Source: Ascaphus truei (taxonomy: Eukaryota; Chordata; Amphibia; Anura; Ascaphidae). From it: a stretch of DNA of 64,000 nucleotides. The notes below the pieces were generated by a model that had not been told where the DNA came from, searched no databases, and saw nothing but the letters and a program-made list of their open reading frames with translations. The stretch is taken from NCBI GenBank assembly GCA_036426205.1, contig WSYH01001182.1, positions 62,001 through 126,000 of the forward strand. The letters run 5' to 3'. The position numbers and the translations under genes were made by a program. Shown in pieces: positions 20,241 through 31,640 of the stretch (position 1 is its first letter; each line of letters opens with the position of its first letter).

Positions 20241-22530
20241 AAGGGGGCGATGCACTAAGCAGTGAGCTTTTGCGCCCGATTGGAAAATGTTTGCTCGGAC
20301 GTTACAAAGTCAAACGCGGGATTCACTAACAAGTTCAGCGCATTTTGGTCCGACCGAGCAAAAATATGCCCGAAAAAATATGCCCGATTGCCCAAGCTTT
20401 TTTTTCTCCCCTGCTATCAGGCTTAAACTTGTAAAGCGCGATAGCTGATAGAAAAAAAGCAGCCTGTAAGAACTGCATGGAGATGCTACGTCTCCATGCA
20501 TGGCTCTTACAGGCGATCATGAAGCATAAATATACATTTTAATAATAGTGTACATGTGTAGGGGGTCTCCTGAGCTGAACCGCATTAGTTTCAGGCTCAG
20601 GGACTCCATACTTCATGAGATACAGGCCCCGTTATGGGGTGCCGGTATCCCCTGTGCATTTAAAGCTCCTCCGTCACATGACCGGGGGATTTAAATCCTG
20701 CAGGGGATACTGGCACCCATAACGGGGCCTGTATCTCATAAAGTATGGGGTCCCGAGGCTGAAACCAATGCGGTTCAGCTCAGGAGACCCCCTGCTCATC
20801 TACACTAGTATCAAAAGACACATCACAATAAAAAACTATTCATTACCGTAGCGGCTATCCGATATGGTAATGAAGCTGCTTTAATATAATTTTTATTAAT
20901 ATTGTGCAGGAGCAGGAGGTCTCCTGAGCTGAACCACATTGATTTCAGCCTCAGGGACCCGGTGCTTCCGAGTTACAGGCCCAGAGATGAAGTGCCGGTA
21001 TCCCATTATTTACATGTCGCACGTCACGTGATGTTGACACTTTAAAAATGGCAGCGACACTGGCATCCGATGCCCCATGCCGGGGCCTGTAACTCGGGAA
21101 GCAGGGAGTCTCTAAGCCAGAAATCAACGCGGTTCAGCTCAGGAGACCCCCTGCTCCAGCACATTCTTAAAAAATTACATTAAAGCATCTTCATTACCTT
21201 CAATGAAGGGGTTAATGACCAATAGCAGTTTTATTGGTGGCAATTGCCCCCAATAAACCTGGCAATATGTACTAGCCACCCACACCCTGTGCCCCCAACA
21301 ACCCCTATACCCCCCTAACATACATTACATTTACATTATTTTGTTTTCTTTAAAGCATAGGAATGTTACTTTAGGCTGGTGATTGCCCTCGGGTGGTCCC
21401 CACAGGGGTCCCTGGGTTGTCCGCACAGGTGTCCGGGGGTCCCTGATTTCCTGCGGTAACAATTCTGCGCCCACCCAAAAAAAAATATATATATGTATAC
21501 TTTTAAATAAATACATCCCCTTCCCCCGGCCGCCTAAGACATACAGTACAATAATGGCCAAAATTACTATTATCCAGGTATGGATAATAGTGCAATTGTC
21601 CATATAAAATACAAAAATAAGCAGCAGAAATAAAGTAAAGAAATCTTGCACTCACCGTCCATGTCCTTCGTTGCTACAAACAATACAGAACAATAAAAAA
21701 AAGACAATCTAATGTCCCCTAACCACTTAATTACCATAGTGATTAGTAACCGCTATAGTAATTAAGGGGTTAACCCACCCTCCCCCACTATCCACCCAGT
21801 AGGCCTAAACACCGATCCTTGGGGATAATACCCCCTTCACCCACCCCCGCTATCCACAATAAAAAAATACACACAACAGCCCTACTACCCACCTCCTAGG
21901 CCCCCAATAAATAATTACAATATTTAATAACCAACAATACACAACCCACTCACCCTGTGCCCCCACATAAAACCATGATTTATTTTATTACACACAGAAC
22001 TAATACCCCAGGCCGACGGGGGTCACCGGGTGGTCCCCACGGGTGTCCACAGGCCCCACAGTACACCCCAGGGGGTTCCCACATGTGTCTGGGGGCCCTC
22101 ATGTTGTCCCCACTATGCTCTGTGGGCCTCCAGGTTTTCCCCGCGGGTGTCCATGGGCCCAACCGAGGTCTAAGGATGGTCTCCGCTGGTGACCTCAGGT
22201 CATCCCCATAGGTGTCTGGGGGCCCTCGGTTGGTTCCCACGGGCGTCTGTTGGCATTCGGGTGGTCCCCGCAGGGGTCTGTGGGTCCTCAGGTGGTGTCC
22301 GTGGGCTTATCACTGCTTAGTGAATCACGTGGATGGGTAAAAAACAGGACGTTTGCCATTTTTTTGCCTCATCGGGCATGTTTTTTTCACAGGGCTGAAA
22401 AAATGCTTTTAAAGGACGATAAAGCACTGTTATCACTGCTTAGTGAATCGCGCATCAGGCTGTATCGGCATTAAAAGCCATCTATTGCTCTTAAAAGCAG
22501 TTATCACTGCTTGGTGCATTGCCTCCCTTT
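20241..22530. mobile_element. 2.3-kb foldback DNA element, non-autonomous
   Basis: The ends are imperfect inverted repeats: AAGGGGGCGATGCACTAAGCAGTGA on the left, and TCACTGCTTGGTGCATTGCCTCCCTT on the right. It contains two internal palindromes (20,560-20,795 and 20,905-21,155) built on GGTCTCCTGAGCTGAACC, a small hairpin at 20,460-20,515 (CATGGAGATGCTACGTCTCCATG) and a minisatellite near 22.0-22.3 kb. No transposase ORF and no clear target duplication. The ends recall PIF/Harbinger-type elements, but this is weak. Related pieces occur at 28.3-28.5, 29.2-29.3 and 36.75-37.5 kb. Confidence 0.65.
22005..22310 (+). repeat. Degenerate minisatellite, about 36-bp units
   Basis: Repeated theme GGTGGTCCCC(A/G)C(A/G)GGTGTC(T/C)(G/A)(T/G)GGGCCCTC, about eight diverged units; two more units lie at 21,385-21,450. 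It gives long open frames on both strands that are not genes. Confidence 0.7.
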
Positions 22531-23319
22531 GATTGTTAATAGGACCCGCGGGGTCAGAACTGAGTAATTACTCTACTGTATACACTTATGTATCTAATAT
22601 TTTCCTCCCACAGCAACACAGTACTTTACTGTATGCCTACATAATGCACCGTACCTACTACAGCTCCTACATGTAGCATGTTTATTCTAGTACTGTACAG
22701 GTACAGTATGTACAGTCCAGTATAATGAGAAAGTAAGACATATAGAACACCCACAAGTTCATTTTGAACCCCCAAAATAACCACAACATATATATAAGCG
22801 TATAAGTGTCACAGAGGGGTGCTACTGAGCATGGCAATATACATTTAAAACCAGAGACGAACATGAACACAGAAAGAGCTCATGCACATCCGCGAAACTT
22901 TATACACGTTACAAGTGCCTAAATATACATGTATTGATATCTATTAAATAAAATGGTCTTTTAGTTTAACATTTTGGCCAAATTGTGTGCCCCTGAGCCC
23001 CTGCACGGCAGACCACATCTCAAGGGTCCCTACACTTTATATAATTCTTAATAACCTGTGCATTGCCAGGAAGAATGATTTATAATAAATCTGTCAAAAT
23101 TAGTTGCAAAGTTCTAAGTCTGATTGAAGCTTTATTAACCTGTACATTACCAGGAAAAGCACTCTGAATTAGATTTGTCACAATCACACTGCAAGCAGGC
23201 AAGTTCCCTGAGAGTGGGAGATGCTATGGTGTGAGCTTTTAACCATTTAAAAGTGGGAGGGGGTGAGCTTAAATTAGGTAGAGGTTGCCACCTCCAATCA
23301 GCCAAGACCAGCTGAACAA
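22531..23319. other. No gene; TACTGTA-rich then mixed, holding one arm of a direct repeat
   Basis: The first 170 bp are rich in TACTGTA/TACAGTA words. From 22,730 to 22,910 lies the first copy of a 180-bp direct repeat (second copy at 23,320-23,500). Two copies of a smaller repeat with (T/A)TT(A/T)AACCTGT(G/A)CATT(G/A)CCAGGAA occur near 23,050 and 23,135. No ORF supported. Confidence 0.45.
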
Positions 23320-23500
23320 GAAATGTAAGACTAGAACACCCACAAGCTCATATTGAACCCCCAAAATAACCACAACATATATAACGTCTAAGTGTCACAG
23401 AGGGGTCGCTCCTGAGCATGGCAATATACATTTAAAACCAGAGACGAACATGAAACACAGACAGAGCTCAATGCACATCCAGCGAAACTTTATACACGGA
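23320..23500 (+). repeat. Direct repeat, second copy of 22,730-22,910
   Basis: Both copies contain GAACCCCCAAAATAACCACAAC, AGTGTCACAGAGGGG and ACATTTAAAACCAGAGACGA, and differ by small indels. They are about 590 bp apart; whether they are short LTRs or a segmental tandem duplication is unclear. Confidence 0.75.
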
Positions 23501-24235
23501 AGTGACGGATCGGAGTCCACCGGATGGGACCCACGTCTGCTTTCCGCAGCACTAAATGCAGGCATGCAACTGGCTCTCTGCCGAGGACGTAGGTGGAGGG
23601 TTCCACCTCCGGATTGTGCTCGTGTGCCAGCAGCGCGCACTGCACACACGTGACGCATACACAATGCAGATGAGCTATGCATCAACAGACGCTGCATAGC
23701 CAACACCTGTCTCCTGCACCTCTGCCTATCCCTGCTCCCGCTGAGGACGCAACTTAGTTCCGCTTCTCCTCCCATTGGTCCTTCCTTATATGCTCAGCTG
23801 TGCCACTGGCACATCGACTGAGCATAGTTATTGTTACATTGCTGTTCTCCTCATCTCTGCCTCCACAGTCTTGCCTTGCCTTGTTGAACGTCGCTCTGTG
23901 TACCGACCCGGCTTTGCTATTGGATTCCGCACTTTCGAACTTCTGACCCTGGCTATCTCTGACTATCCGCACCTCTCCAACCCTGACCTCAGCACTCAGA
24001 CAATGACCACTCTCCACTCTCCAGTCCTGACTATGGCTAATCATACCCCCAACGATCCGGACCTCTCCTACCCAGACCTTGGCAAGTATAACGACGATCC
24101 GTACTTCTCCCACCCTGACCCGACTACCTCGACCAACCTACACGCCATATGCGCCCTCGTGGCTGTGAGTGACATTTCTACCCATTCCCACCTCTGTCCC
24201 GGGGTCCCGCCTTGTTTGTGGTGAGCAAGTGTGAC
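23501..24235 (+). mobile_element. Gypsy-type LTR fragment, plus orientation
   Basis: The C/T-rich leader (CTCTCCAACCCTGACCTCAG, AGACCTTGGCAAGTATA) and the end (CACCTCTGTCCCGGGGTC) match the complement of the neighbouring 24,236-24,874 block and resemble the LTR ends at 16,385 and 40,805. The TGTAAGG start is missing, so it is 5'-truncated. Confidence 0.6.
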
Positions 24236-24874
24236 TATATTTGCCGGGGTCTGGGTTGGAGAAGTACGGATTGTTGCAGATACTATTAGCCGGGGGCCGG
24301 GTTCGAGAGAGTAGAATGGTCATTGTACGGGTGCCAAGGTCAGGGTTGGAGAGGTTCGGATTGTCGTAGTTAGCCAGGGTCAGGAGAACAGAAGAGCGGA
24401 GTCCAAAACAAGCCGGCTCAATGACAGAGAGCTGAGAACAAGACAAGACTGCGAGGCTAGGAAGCAATGAATACAACGGAACATTGAATTATGCTCAACC
24501 ATTTTCCAGTGGGGCAGCTGATCATAAGTAGGAGCGAGCAACCAGTGAGAAACTTCAGCGTGGAGGTGCGTCAGCAGCGAGGGATGAGATAGGTGAATCT
24601 GGAGCAGGAATCAGGTGAGAAGAGGATTCCTGGTAATTTTCTGAGGAGGAGAGATCTGTGTGCACCGAACGCACTACGTGCACGCGCCACGCCTCCGACA
24701 TCAGCGCAGGAGCGCGAATCATCCATGGAGGCATAAAGCATGGAGCAGGGTGCACGCGCGCGAGTCGCCTGCAGAGAAGTCTCCGACAGAGCGGCGTGCG
24801 TATCAGCAGCAGGAGCGGAGAGCGGAGGTAAGTGGGGAACACGCCGAGGGTGGCGTGGCTCCCTGATCCTTACA
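24236..24874 (-). mobile_element. Gypsy-type LTR, minus orientation
   Basis: Read on the minus strand it starts TGTAAGGATCAGGGAGCC (24,874 downward) and proceeds through the same C/T-rich leader as its plus-strand neighbour. The two LTRs meet end to end near 24,236 as a roughly 1.3-kb imperfect palindrome. Confidence 0.6.
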
Positions 24875-26100
24875 GCACCGCCATGAATCAGGAGGTGTTG
24901 ATACATGTATTCTGGCTTCGGTGTACCTACGGGAAGCCGAAGCTTCTGGCCACTAATGGTTTTTCAACTACTGTACTTCCATATTCTTTCGGTGATTAGT
25001 GAGCCATTTTTTCACAGTAAGAATGTGCCAATCATAATTGTCAAACATAAAACCACTTCTTTTAAGAACTATTTATGGCTGATTGATGGATGACAGAATT
25101 GTGCATTACTGAGGTCAGACAAATATTATTCAGAAAATGTAATTTGATGATAAATTTGAGACTGCAGAAATTATGACTAACATTTTCAGCTTGTGGCTAT
25201 ATTGAAAGTATGATACTTGTTAGTCTCATTGCTCACAATAAATGAGGATTGTTAGCAAGCCAGATATACTGTATGACACTACATGGCTCCCTGAATCACA
25301 AAATAACCAACATGGGACAAAAGTACACTGAAAACACTGATAATTTTTAGTCCCCTGCTAACACATTATTGAAAAAAAAAAAAAGAAAACAGCACCAGTT
25401 TGAATACTTTTTAATACGTATACTTTTTTTGTCAAGTTACCACCAACATTTCTTTATGACATAGAGCTCACTAAGTGTTCTTAGCTATCATTTTCCTAGA
25501 TACACTAATAATACTTTGATGATTACTCTTGTGCTGGGTGACCATACATCCCGGTTTAGCCACGACAGTTCCGGATTTTCATTAAACGTCTTGGTGTCCT
25601 GACAATTTTCTCAAAATCGTTAAAATATCCACATTTTTAGATTTTCCCTGTTAGAAACCCCCTAGAAAGCGTAAAACCATAAAAGTTGACACCGCGTGTT
25701 TTAATGTGGTCAATTATATCACAGAGTAAATATTTTAAATATATTGGTAAACTCTAATTAAACGATTTATGATTATAAACCAAACTGTAATTGTGGTACG
25801 CTCGAGAGTTTGTGTTATATTAAGAGACTGAAATAAGTCAATAATACAGCAAAAATGGGGATGCTATTAGACAAATACTATTATAATGTTTCGTTTTAAG
25901 CAATGTCATTTGTTTTATAAATTTATGTATATATATATATATACTCAAAGTTTATTGCTATTAAAAGTAAAAAAGAAGGAGGGTGTGGGGGGAGGTACAA
26001 AACAAAGAGGGGGAATGGGGTGAGATATGGCTATTTTTTTTTATCATTTATAAGATTGCACATGTAGCCCTGGTAAGAAATGGGGGCTATATATCTTTTC
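24875..26100. other. No gene recognised
   Basis: AT-rich sequence with short open frames. Near 25,545 a block with GTGACCATACATCCCGG resembles a widespread short interspersed or hAT-derived repeat, but I cannot define ends. An (AT)n run lies at 25,926-25,943. Confidence 0.3.
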
Positions 26101-26109
26101 TCCTACTGG

Positions 26110-26880
26110 TGTAAGTCCTGTTAAGGGCAGGCCGCCAGTAGTTAACATGGGTTTTCCCCCCGCTTAAGCCCTGCCTTGAGTGATGGAGGCAGGCCTCTGA
26201 CTCTGTGTGCAGGCCTGAGACAGAGGTGAGGTCCTGCTGACATCATGAGGGGTGGGGCTGTCTAAAGTTAGTCCTGCCTGTTCCTGTAAGTGACAAGTAA
26301 TTCTGTTCTGTCCTGGGAGCGGAGAGTGCTGGAGTGTCTGACCTGAGAGGTCATGCTGAGAGTGACAACAGTGCTTGAAGGAGAAACTCAGGCCCAGTCT
26401 GAGTAGAGCAGATAGAACCATAGGCGGTGGACCAATGCCCCTCACCCTGCTCAGGGGGTGAGATGGGGGGATCTTGCCTCACCCAGAGGAAATGCCCTAA
26501 GGGTGGGTGCCGGGGGCATTGAAGCCCCATACAGCCCATCCTGCAGGGGTACAGCCTGGAGAAGAAGGTGTGGAGGAAAAGACCCTGTATACATTTGGAA
26601 GCACTGCTGTGTATGAACTGCGGTACATGATCTGCTGTGTGCTGCTACAGAAAGAATAAAGAGACATTGCTGCTTTTAACAAAGTACTGACTGAGACTGG
26701 AATCTCTCTCCCCTGAGTGGGAATTTTCTGTAAGGGTTCCACCCCATATCCCTGGGGCTTATAGAGATGGAAGTGCTGCACCGTTACTAGAGAAGATGGA
26801 GGCATATACCCCAGAAGCCTGTCCCTGTTATCCCCAATACCAACACGGGAGACTCAGGCCCTCCGGTTCCTCACAGGTAT
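26110..26880 (+). other. Possible LTR-like segment
   Basis: GC-richer than its surroundings, starting near a TGTAAGTCCTG and holding a poly(A) signal AATAAA (26,656) followed by a T-rich GCTGCTTTTAAC. This layout resembles an LTR with a U3/R boundary, but no partner, primer site or target duplication was found. Confidence 0.35.
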
Positions 26881-27044
26881 GCACCACCAACATGCATGTA
26901 GCCAGCCCTCACTACACCCTAGAGGTCCAATCTGCGACCGGGGGGTGGGGGATCATGGGTTACACACAGATACAGATACAATCCGATGATAAGGAATATA
27001 CATACTGTAAGACCAGGAGAAACAATCATTCACCCAGTAGCCCA

Positions 27045-27940
27045 AGCACACTGCCTAAGGGTCACACTCGACTCCTCTCTCACATTCGCCCCTCACATTC
27101 AAAAAGTTTCTAAAACTTGTCGCTTTTTCCTCCGCAATATAACAAAGATACGCCATTTCCTCTGTTGCTCAACTGCTAAAACTCTGACTCAGGCCCTCAT
27201 TCTCTCCTGTCTTGATTACTGTAACCTCCTGCTGTCCGGCCTTCCTGCCTCTCACCTGTCTCCCCTATAATCTATCCTAAATCCTGCTGCCAGAATCACT
27301 CTACTCTTTCCTAGATCTGTCTCAGTATCTCCCCTCATGAAATCCTTCTCCTGGCTTCCGATCAAATCCCGCATCTCACACTCCATTCTTCTCCTCACTT
27401 TTAAAGCTTTACACTCTTCTGCCCCTCCTTACATCTCAGCCCTAATTTCTCGTTATGCACCATCCAGACTCTTGCGTTCTTCTCAAGGATGTCTTCTTTC
27501 TACCCCCTTTGTATCTAAAGCCCTCTCCCGCCTTAAACCTTTTTCACTGCCCCACACCTCTGGAATGCCCTCCCCCTCAGTACCTGACTAGCACCCTCTC
27601 TATCCACCTTTAAGACCCACCTTAAGACACACTTGCTTAAAGAAGAATATGAATAGCACTGTGGATATTCTGAACACATGATACATAAAGCTTGCCCCCC
27701 TGCAGACGCACTTACCAGAACTCCCTCCTACTGTCTCTGTACGTTATACCTACCAATTAGACTGTAAGCTCCTCGGGGCAGGGACTCCTCTTCCTTAATG
27801 TTACTTTTATGTCTAAAGCACTTATTCCCATGATCTGTTATTTATATTATCTCTTATTTATTTGATTACCACATGTATTACTACTGTGAAGCGCTATGTA
27901 CATTAATGGCGCTATATAAATAAAGACATACAATGTCTCT
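27045..27940 (+). pseudogene. Rex1/CR1-group LINE 3' end
   Basis: The frame begins in the RT palm/thumb (GHTRL/VTLDSSLTFAPHIQKV), then CRFFLRNITKIRHFL and LTQALILSCLDYCNLLLSG, and the C-terminal SRISHSILLLTFKALHSSAP. It ends in GCGCTATATAAATAAAGACATACAAT at 27,935. 5'-truncated and with at least two frame breaks. Same family as 18,919-19,527. Confidence 0.85.
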
Positions 27941-29140
27941 AGGCAACAATAACAAAGTATGTAACTATGGCATGACAGCAAGGAGGCACTCCAGGGCACT
28001 TTCGGAAACCATTATAGGAGAATGGAGGTCTGGTTGAAGACCAGCTGAATGGAGGCTGTCATAAATCAGCCAGAGTTGCCAAAACTTCTGGAATTTGGTC
28101 CAGAATCCCGGATTATACCTAGCAATTTTTCTATGTTAAGGGACTACCAGATTTTTTATTTTTTATTTTTAAGAGGGAGGGAAGGTTTGGACTTAACCAA
28201 AGTGTGGCCAAAGAGCATCTTGTCACAGTCATGATATGTGTGATCAATTTGTTCTAGTGGGCCGTGACACAGGACTTTTAAACTTGCATGAGATACCAGA
28301 GCCTGATACAGAGACCTGTACCATGGGAAGCAGGAGGAAATTAATGTGGTTCAGTTCCGGAGACCCCCTGCTTCAATTCTATATACTGTAAAAAAAAATT
28401 TACTTAAAAAGCGCAATCGTCTGTAAGAGCTGTGCAGGGATATGCAGCTTCTCTCTGCGCATCTCTTCCAGACTGCTGGAGAAAAATTAAATGTTACGTT
28501 CATTTCGCTCATAAAACAAATAAAACTAGTGCAGTGTGTCATTTTTTAATCAAACGGTAAAAAAGAATGCAGTTTATATTAGTGAATAATGTTTTTCCAC
28601 AAACTTCATACTGTTCGGTAGGAACAAGCAACACATTTGATGTTGCAATGAACTTATCAAAGTTTACTGAATAGGCCCCTATGACTACAAAGTTTTTTTC
28701 TTTAGAAAAAATACAAAATTAATTCTTCTAATTCACCCTCATGGAACAACTGAAAGAAATGTTAGAACTCTTGGTAGGAGAGGTCTTAATAAAACTCTCT
28801 TGGCCGTTACAGAGCTTGTGCTATGACAGCACCAGATGTGTCAAAGTAAGAAAAAACTCCACTGCATGATTGCACCATAGACCAAGAGACACCAACCTCT
28901 GTTCAAGTGAGTCAATATCGCACCCAGTAAAAAAACAAAAAACAATACAGGGTCTCATTACTGCAATTTGATGACAGAAGTTCTAAAGATTGTGGTAATA
29001 ATTTACCCGGTGCAATATTTTAACCATAGTCGTGATGCTGGAATTAATGTGTTCGTTAATAAAGCACTAATTCCCACTTCAAAATCAGGATTATACAGTA
29101 CAGTACATTATAATTAAAGACAATTCCTGAAGAGTTAAAG
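27941..29140. other. No gene; one fragment of the 20.2-kb foldback family
   Basis: The block 28,300-28,500 has GGTTCAGTTCCGGAGACCCCCTGCTTC and CTGTAAGAGCTGTGCAGGGATATGC, both recognisable from the foldback element at 20.2-22.5 kb. The rest carries nothing I can name. Confidence 0.5.
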
Positions 29141-29145
29141 ATAAT

Positions 29146-29202
29146 ATATGTTATAGTCCTATGTAATGGCTACTGTAGCTATTACATAGGACTATAACAT
29201 AA
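29146..29202. repeat. Near-perfect palindrome
   Basis: ATGTTATAGTCCTATGTAAT on the left is mirrored by ATTACATAGGACTATAACAT on the right around a GGCTACTGTAGCT centre. It directly precedes a copy of the foldback-family block with CTATAGTAATTAAGGGG. Confidence 0.9.
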
Positions 29203-29204
29203 AC

Positions 29205-31194
29205 AAATACAATCTAATGGCCCCTAGCACCTTAATCACCTTAGCTTTTAATAATCACTATAGTAATTAAGGGGTTTACCCACCCTCCCCCACTACCCAC
29301 ACGGGAGTCCTAATCACCCACCCCGGACCCACTATACCCATCCTGTACCCATTGAGTTGCATAGTAGTACATCATACCCATATAATATGGGATGATAAGA
29401 TACTATAGAAGTCAATGGTCACACTAATACAAAAGCATGAATGTCAAAAATACACAAGAATAAAACAGATACAACAAGCACCTAAATACCCAGCAAGAAA
29501 AATTAATAGCACTAGCCAACCAAGCAATTAACTAAAGCAGTCAAAACTGCTAGGGCTGCAACAGCTGGTGATACAAACCAACCATACAGTAAAGAAATGA
29601 ATGCAGGCAAAACCTAGAAACCTAGAAATCAAGGTAATTCCCCATATCTGCTACAGACACAAAAATAGTCAAACAAATGTGTGAATATCATGCATTCAGC
29701 ATTAGACATTCTGAAATAATGTACTGAATTTAGTTAAAAGAAAGTTTGCTTCGTAAAATAATTATTATAAACAATGGCTTACAATACAGAATGAGAATAA
29801 TGTTGAAAGTTCCAATGATAAAAGTCAATGCAGTTGGCATATATAAAAAAAATGATCATAACTGACTAGTTGAAGTTGACCTGCAAATGTGGCAAAGAGC
29901 CGGTGAAGGAAAGTTAAGTACAGCTTTGCAAGTTTGTTTTACTTCACTGGTGAAATCACCATTTGTTTACAAATAGTCCCAAAGCTAATGTCTTTCACAG
30001 CCATTACTCCACTGTACTGGCATGCTGCTAAGAGCTCTGTATATTCCTTAACTGTCAGAGAAAAGCTGCTGGGATTCATTAAGACGCTTTAACAATAACC
30101 AAAGCACCTTCCAGACCAAGATTTAAGAATAATCTCACCAATGATCACTGACTTCAAAATAACATTAAATGTGTGGTACCACACCTTTTCCAATTTCCCA
30201 TTAAACAAGGTGAACTACAGTATAAGCTCGTAGACAGAAGGATGTTTTATTCTTTAAAAACAACTGAAATATTGTTGGATAACACATGATAAAGCTGCAA
30301 TGTAAGGGACATATAATATTGGCCAATTAAAAAAAAAAAAACCTGACAGATTGCAGACTCTGCGTGAAACACTGTAAAATGTGAGTTTTACCCTGTGTCT
30401 GTATTCTTGCAATAGCACAAATACCAACTTCAAAAAGGGGACCCTTAGAGAATTCCCCCAACAAAAGTCTTTTCACTGTTTTCAACACGGTCTGTAATAG
30501 AACTACATTTTAGTTCTGCAGGTACTTGTTTTAACATACTCTCTTAGCTTTATTGTCCTAATATTTTTATCATAATATACAGTAGCATTGAACTGATGTG
30601 ACTGGGTATATAAATATTATTTTAACTGGAGCACATGAAATAAACTATTGAGCAACAATTAGCCCGTGGCTCAGATCTTGTGAAGTTTCTGCCCCTCCCC
30701 CCTGAAAAAAATTCCCACCCTCTCCCCCTTTTGCTGCAGCAATTTCTTATTGGCGTTGGCAAGCGAAGAGATGCTGGGAATATTACCGGGATCTATGCCT
30801 GCTCAATTTCAAGAATATGCATTCGATTGAATTAGTGTACTGTACATGCACACTGGATCTACAATGGAAATAAATACAGAAAAGGCAGATGTTACCTAAT
30901 GATATAATACCGATGTTCTTTGACACTGGATGTGTTTGCTACATGAAAAAGCTGTTGAAGTGGAGAACCTGCAAAAGAAGGATGAAATCGATGGCATCAG
31001 TACAGCATTGCATGAAGCCAAAGACATTACTTACTAAACTGCACACCCAAACTGCTCTAGTTCTTCACTACAAAGTATCAACCCCCCCAAATAAAAAAAA
31101 CATAGAAAAAATCACTGATTACTCCAGCACACTGCTGTTAGATGTCATAATAGTCCATTTATTGTGTCCTTGCAATTCTTTAATTCTGTAGCGG
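29205..31194. other. No gene recognised
   Basis: 29,205-29,345 repeats the foldback-family block seen at 21,715-21,860 and 37,350-37,510 (TAATTAAGGGGTT..ACCCACC). The remainder is AT-rich with unconserved short frames, including one of 100 codons at 30,889-31,191 that resembles nothing I know. Confidence 0.35.
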
Positions 31195-31640
31195 TGTACT
31201 TGTACTGCATCTGAAGAGATAAAATAGCACCCTTCAAATTGTTCGGTATAGCCTTCTTACCACACGGACCATCAATGTTCACTTTACTGGCCCAATCGGC
31301 ATAAAGCTCAAAAGGCACAGATGCTAGAAAATCAGCTGGATAAATCTATGTGTCCCCTGCAGAGTGCAGCATATCTTTCCCATCCATGTTTCCCTCGGTA
31401 TTATATGCAGAGGGGTGTCAGGTAGAGGATCCGCTTCTGTGGTTCAGTTAATGCAGGTGTCCTTTTTAAACTAGGCACAAATAACTTCTCCTGGATTCAC
31501 CTTTCCTGGAGGTCATTCTCAGTAGCATGCAGAGGGGAGTGGGAGGGTGTCATAGGCACAATGTCATTATCGCTGAATGAGCAGGACAGTCTGTAGGAGT
31601 TCCCCGGCATCTGGGGGTAGCTTTGAGGCTCATGGGGGTC
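31195..31640 (-). pseudogene. BEN-like ORF fragment, second family member
   Basis: On the minus strand, SVPFELYADWASKVNIDG (about 31,270-31,325) matches VPYSLYCDWAFKVNYDG of the ORF at 1.4-3.0 kb. A similar GKKAIPNNLKGAIL follows where the first copy has RRFLPxNLIKNIL. Upstream, a frame with SFSDNDIVPMTPSHSPLHAT is compatible with the Pro/Ser-rich linker. Frameshifts and stops break it. No transposase exon is recognisable next to it. Confidence 0.55.

Noticed and set aside
21957..22240. Glycine/proline-rich open frames on both strands
   Set aside because: Explained by the GGTGGTCCCC minisatellite within the foldback element.
20238..22535. Exact target duplication for the 2.3-kb foldback element
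   Set aside because: Flanks (GACT-AAGG and CCTT-TGAT) do not match convincingly, so no superfamily is asserted.
26110..26880. Full LTR call
   Set aside because: Start-like TGTAAG and an AATAAA are present but no paired end, target duplication or internal region; kept only as a low-confidence note.
30889..31191. 100-codon plus-strand frame
   Set aside because: Poly-lysine/asparagine run from an A-rich stretch and no recognisable motif; not distinguishable from chance in AT-rich DNA.
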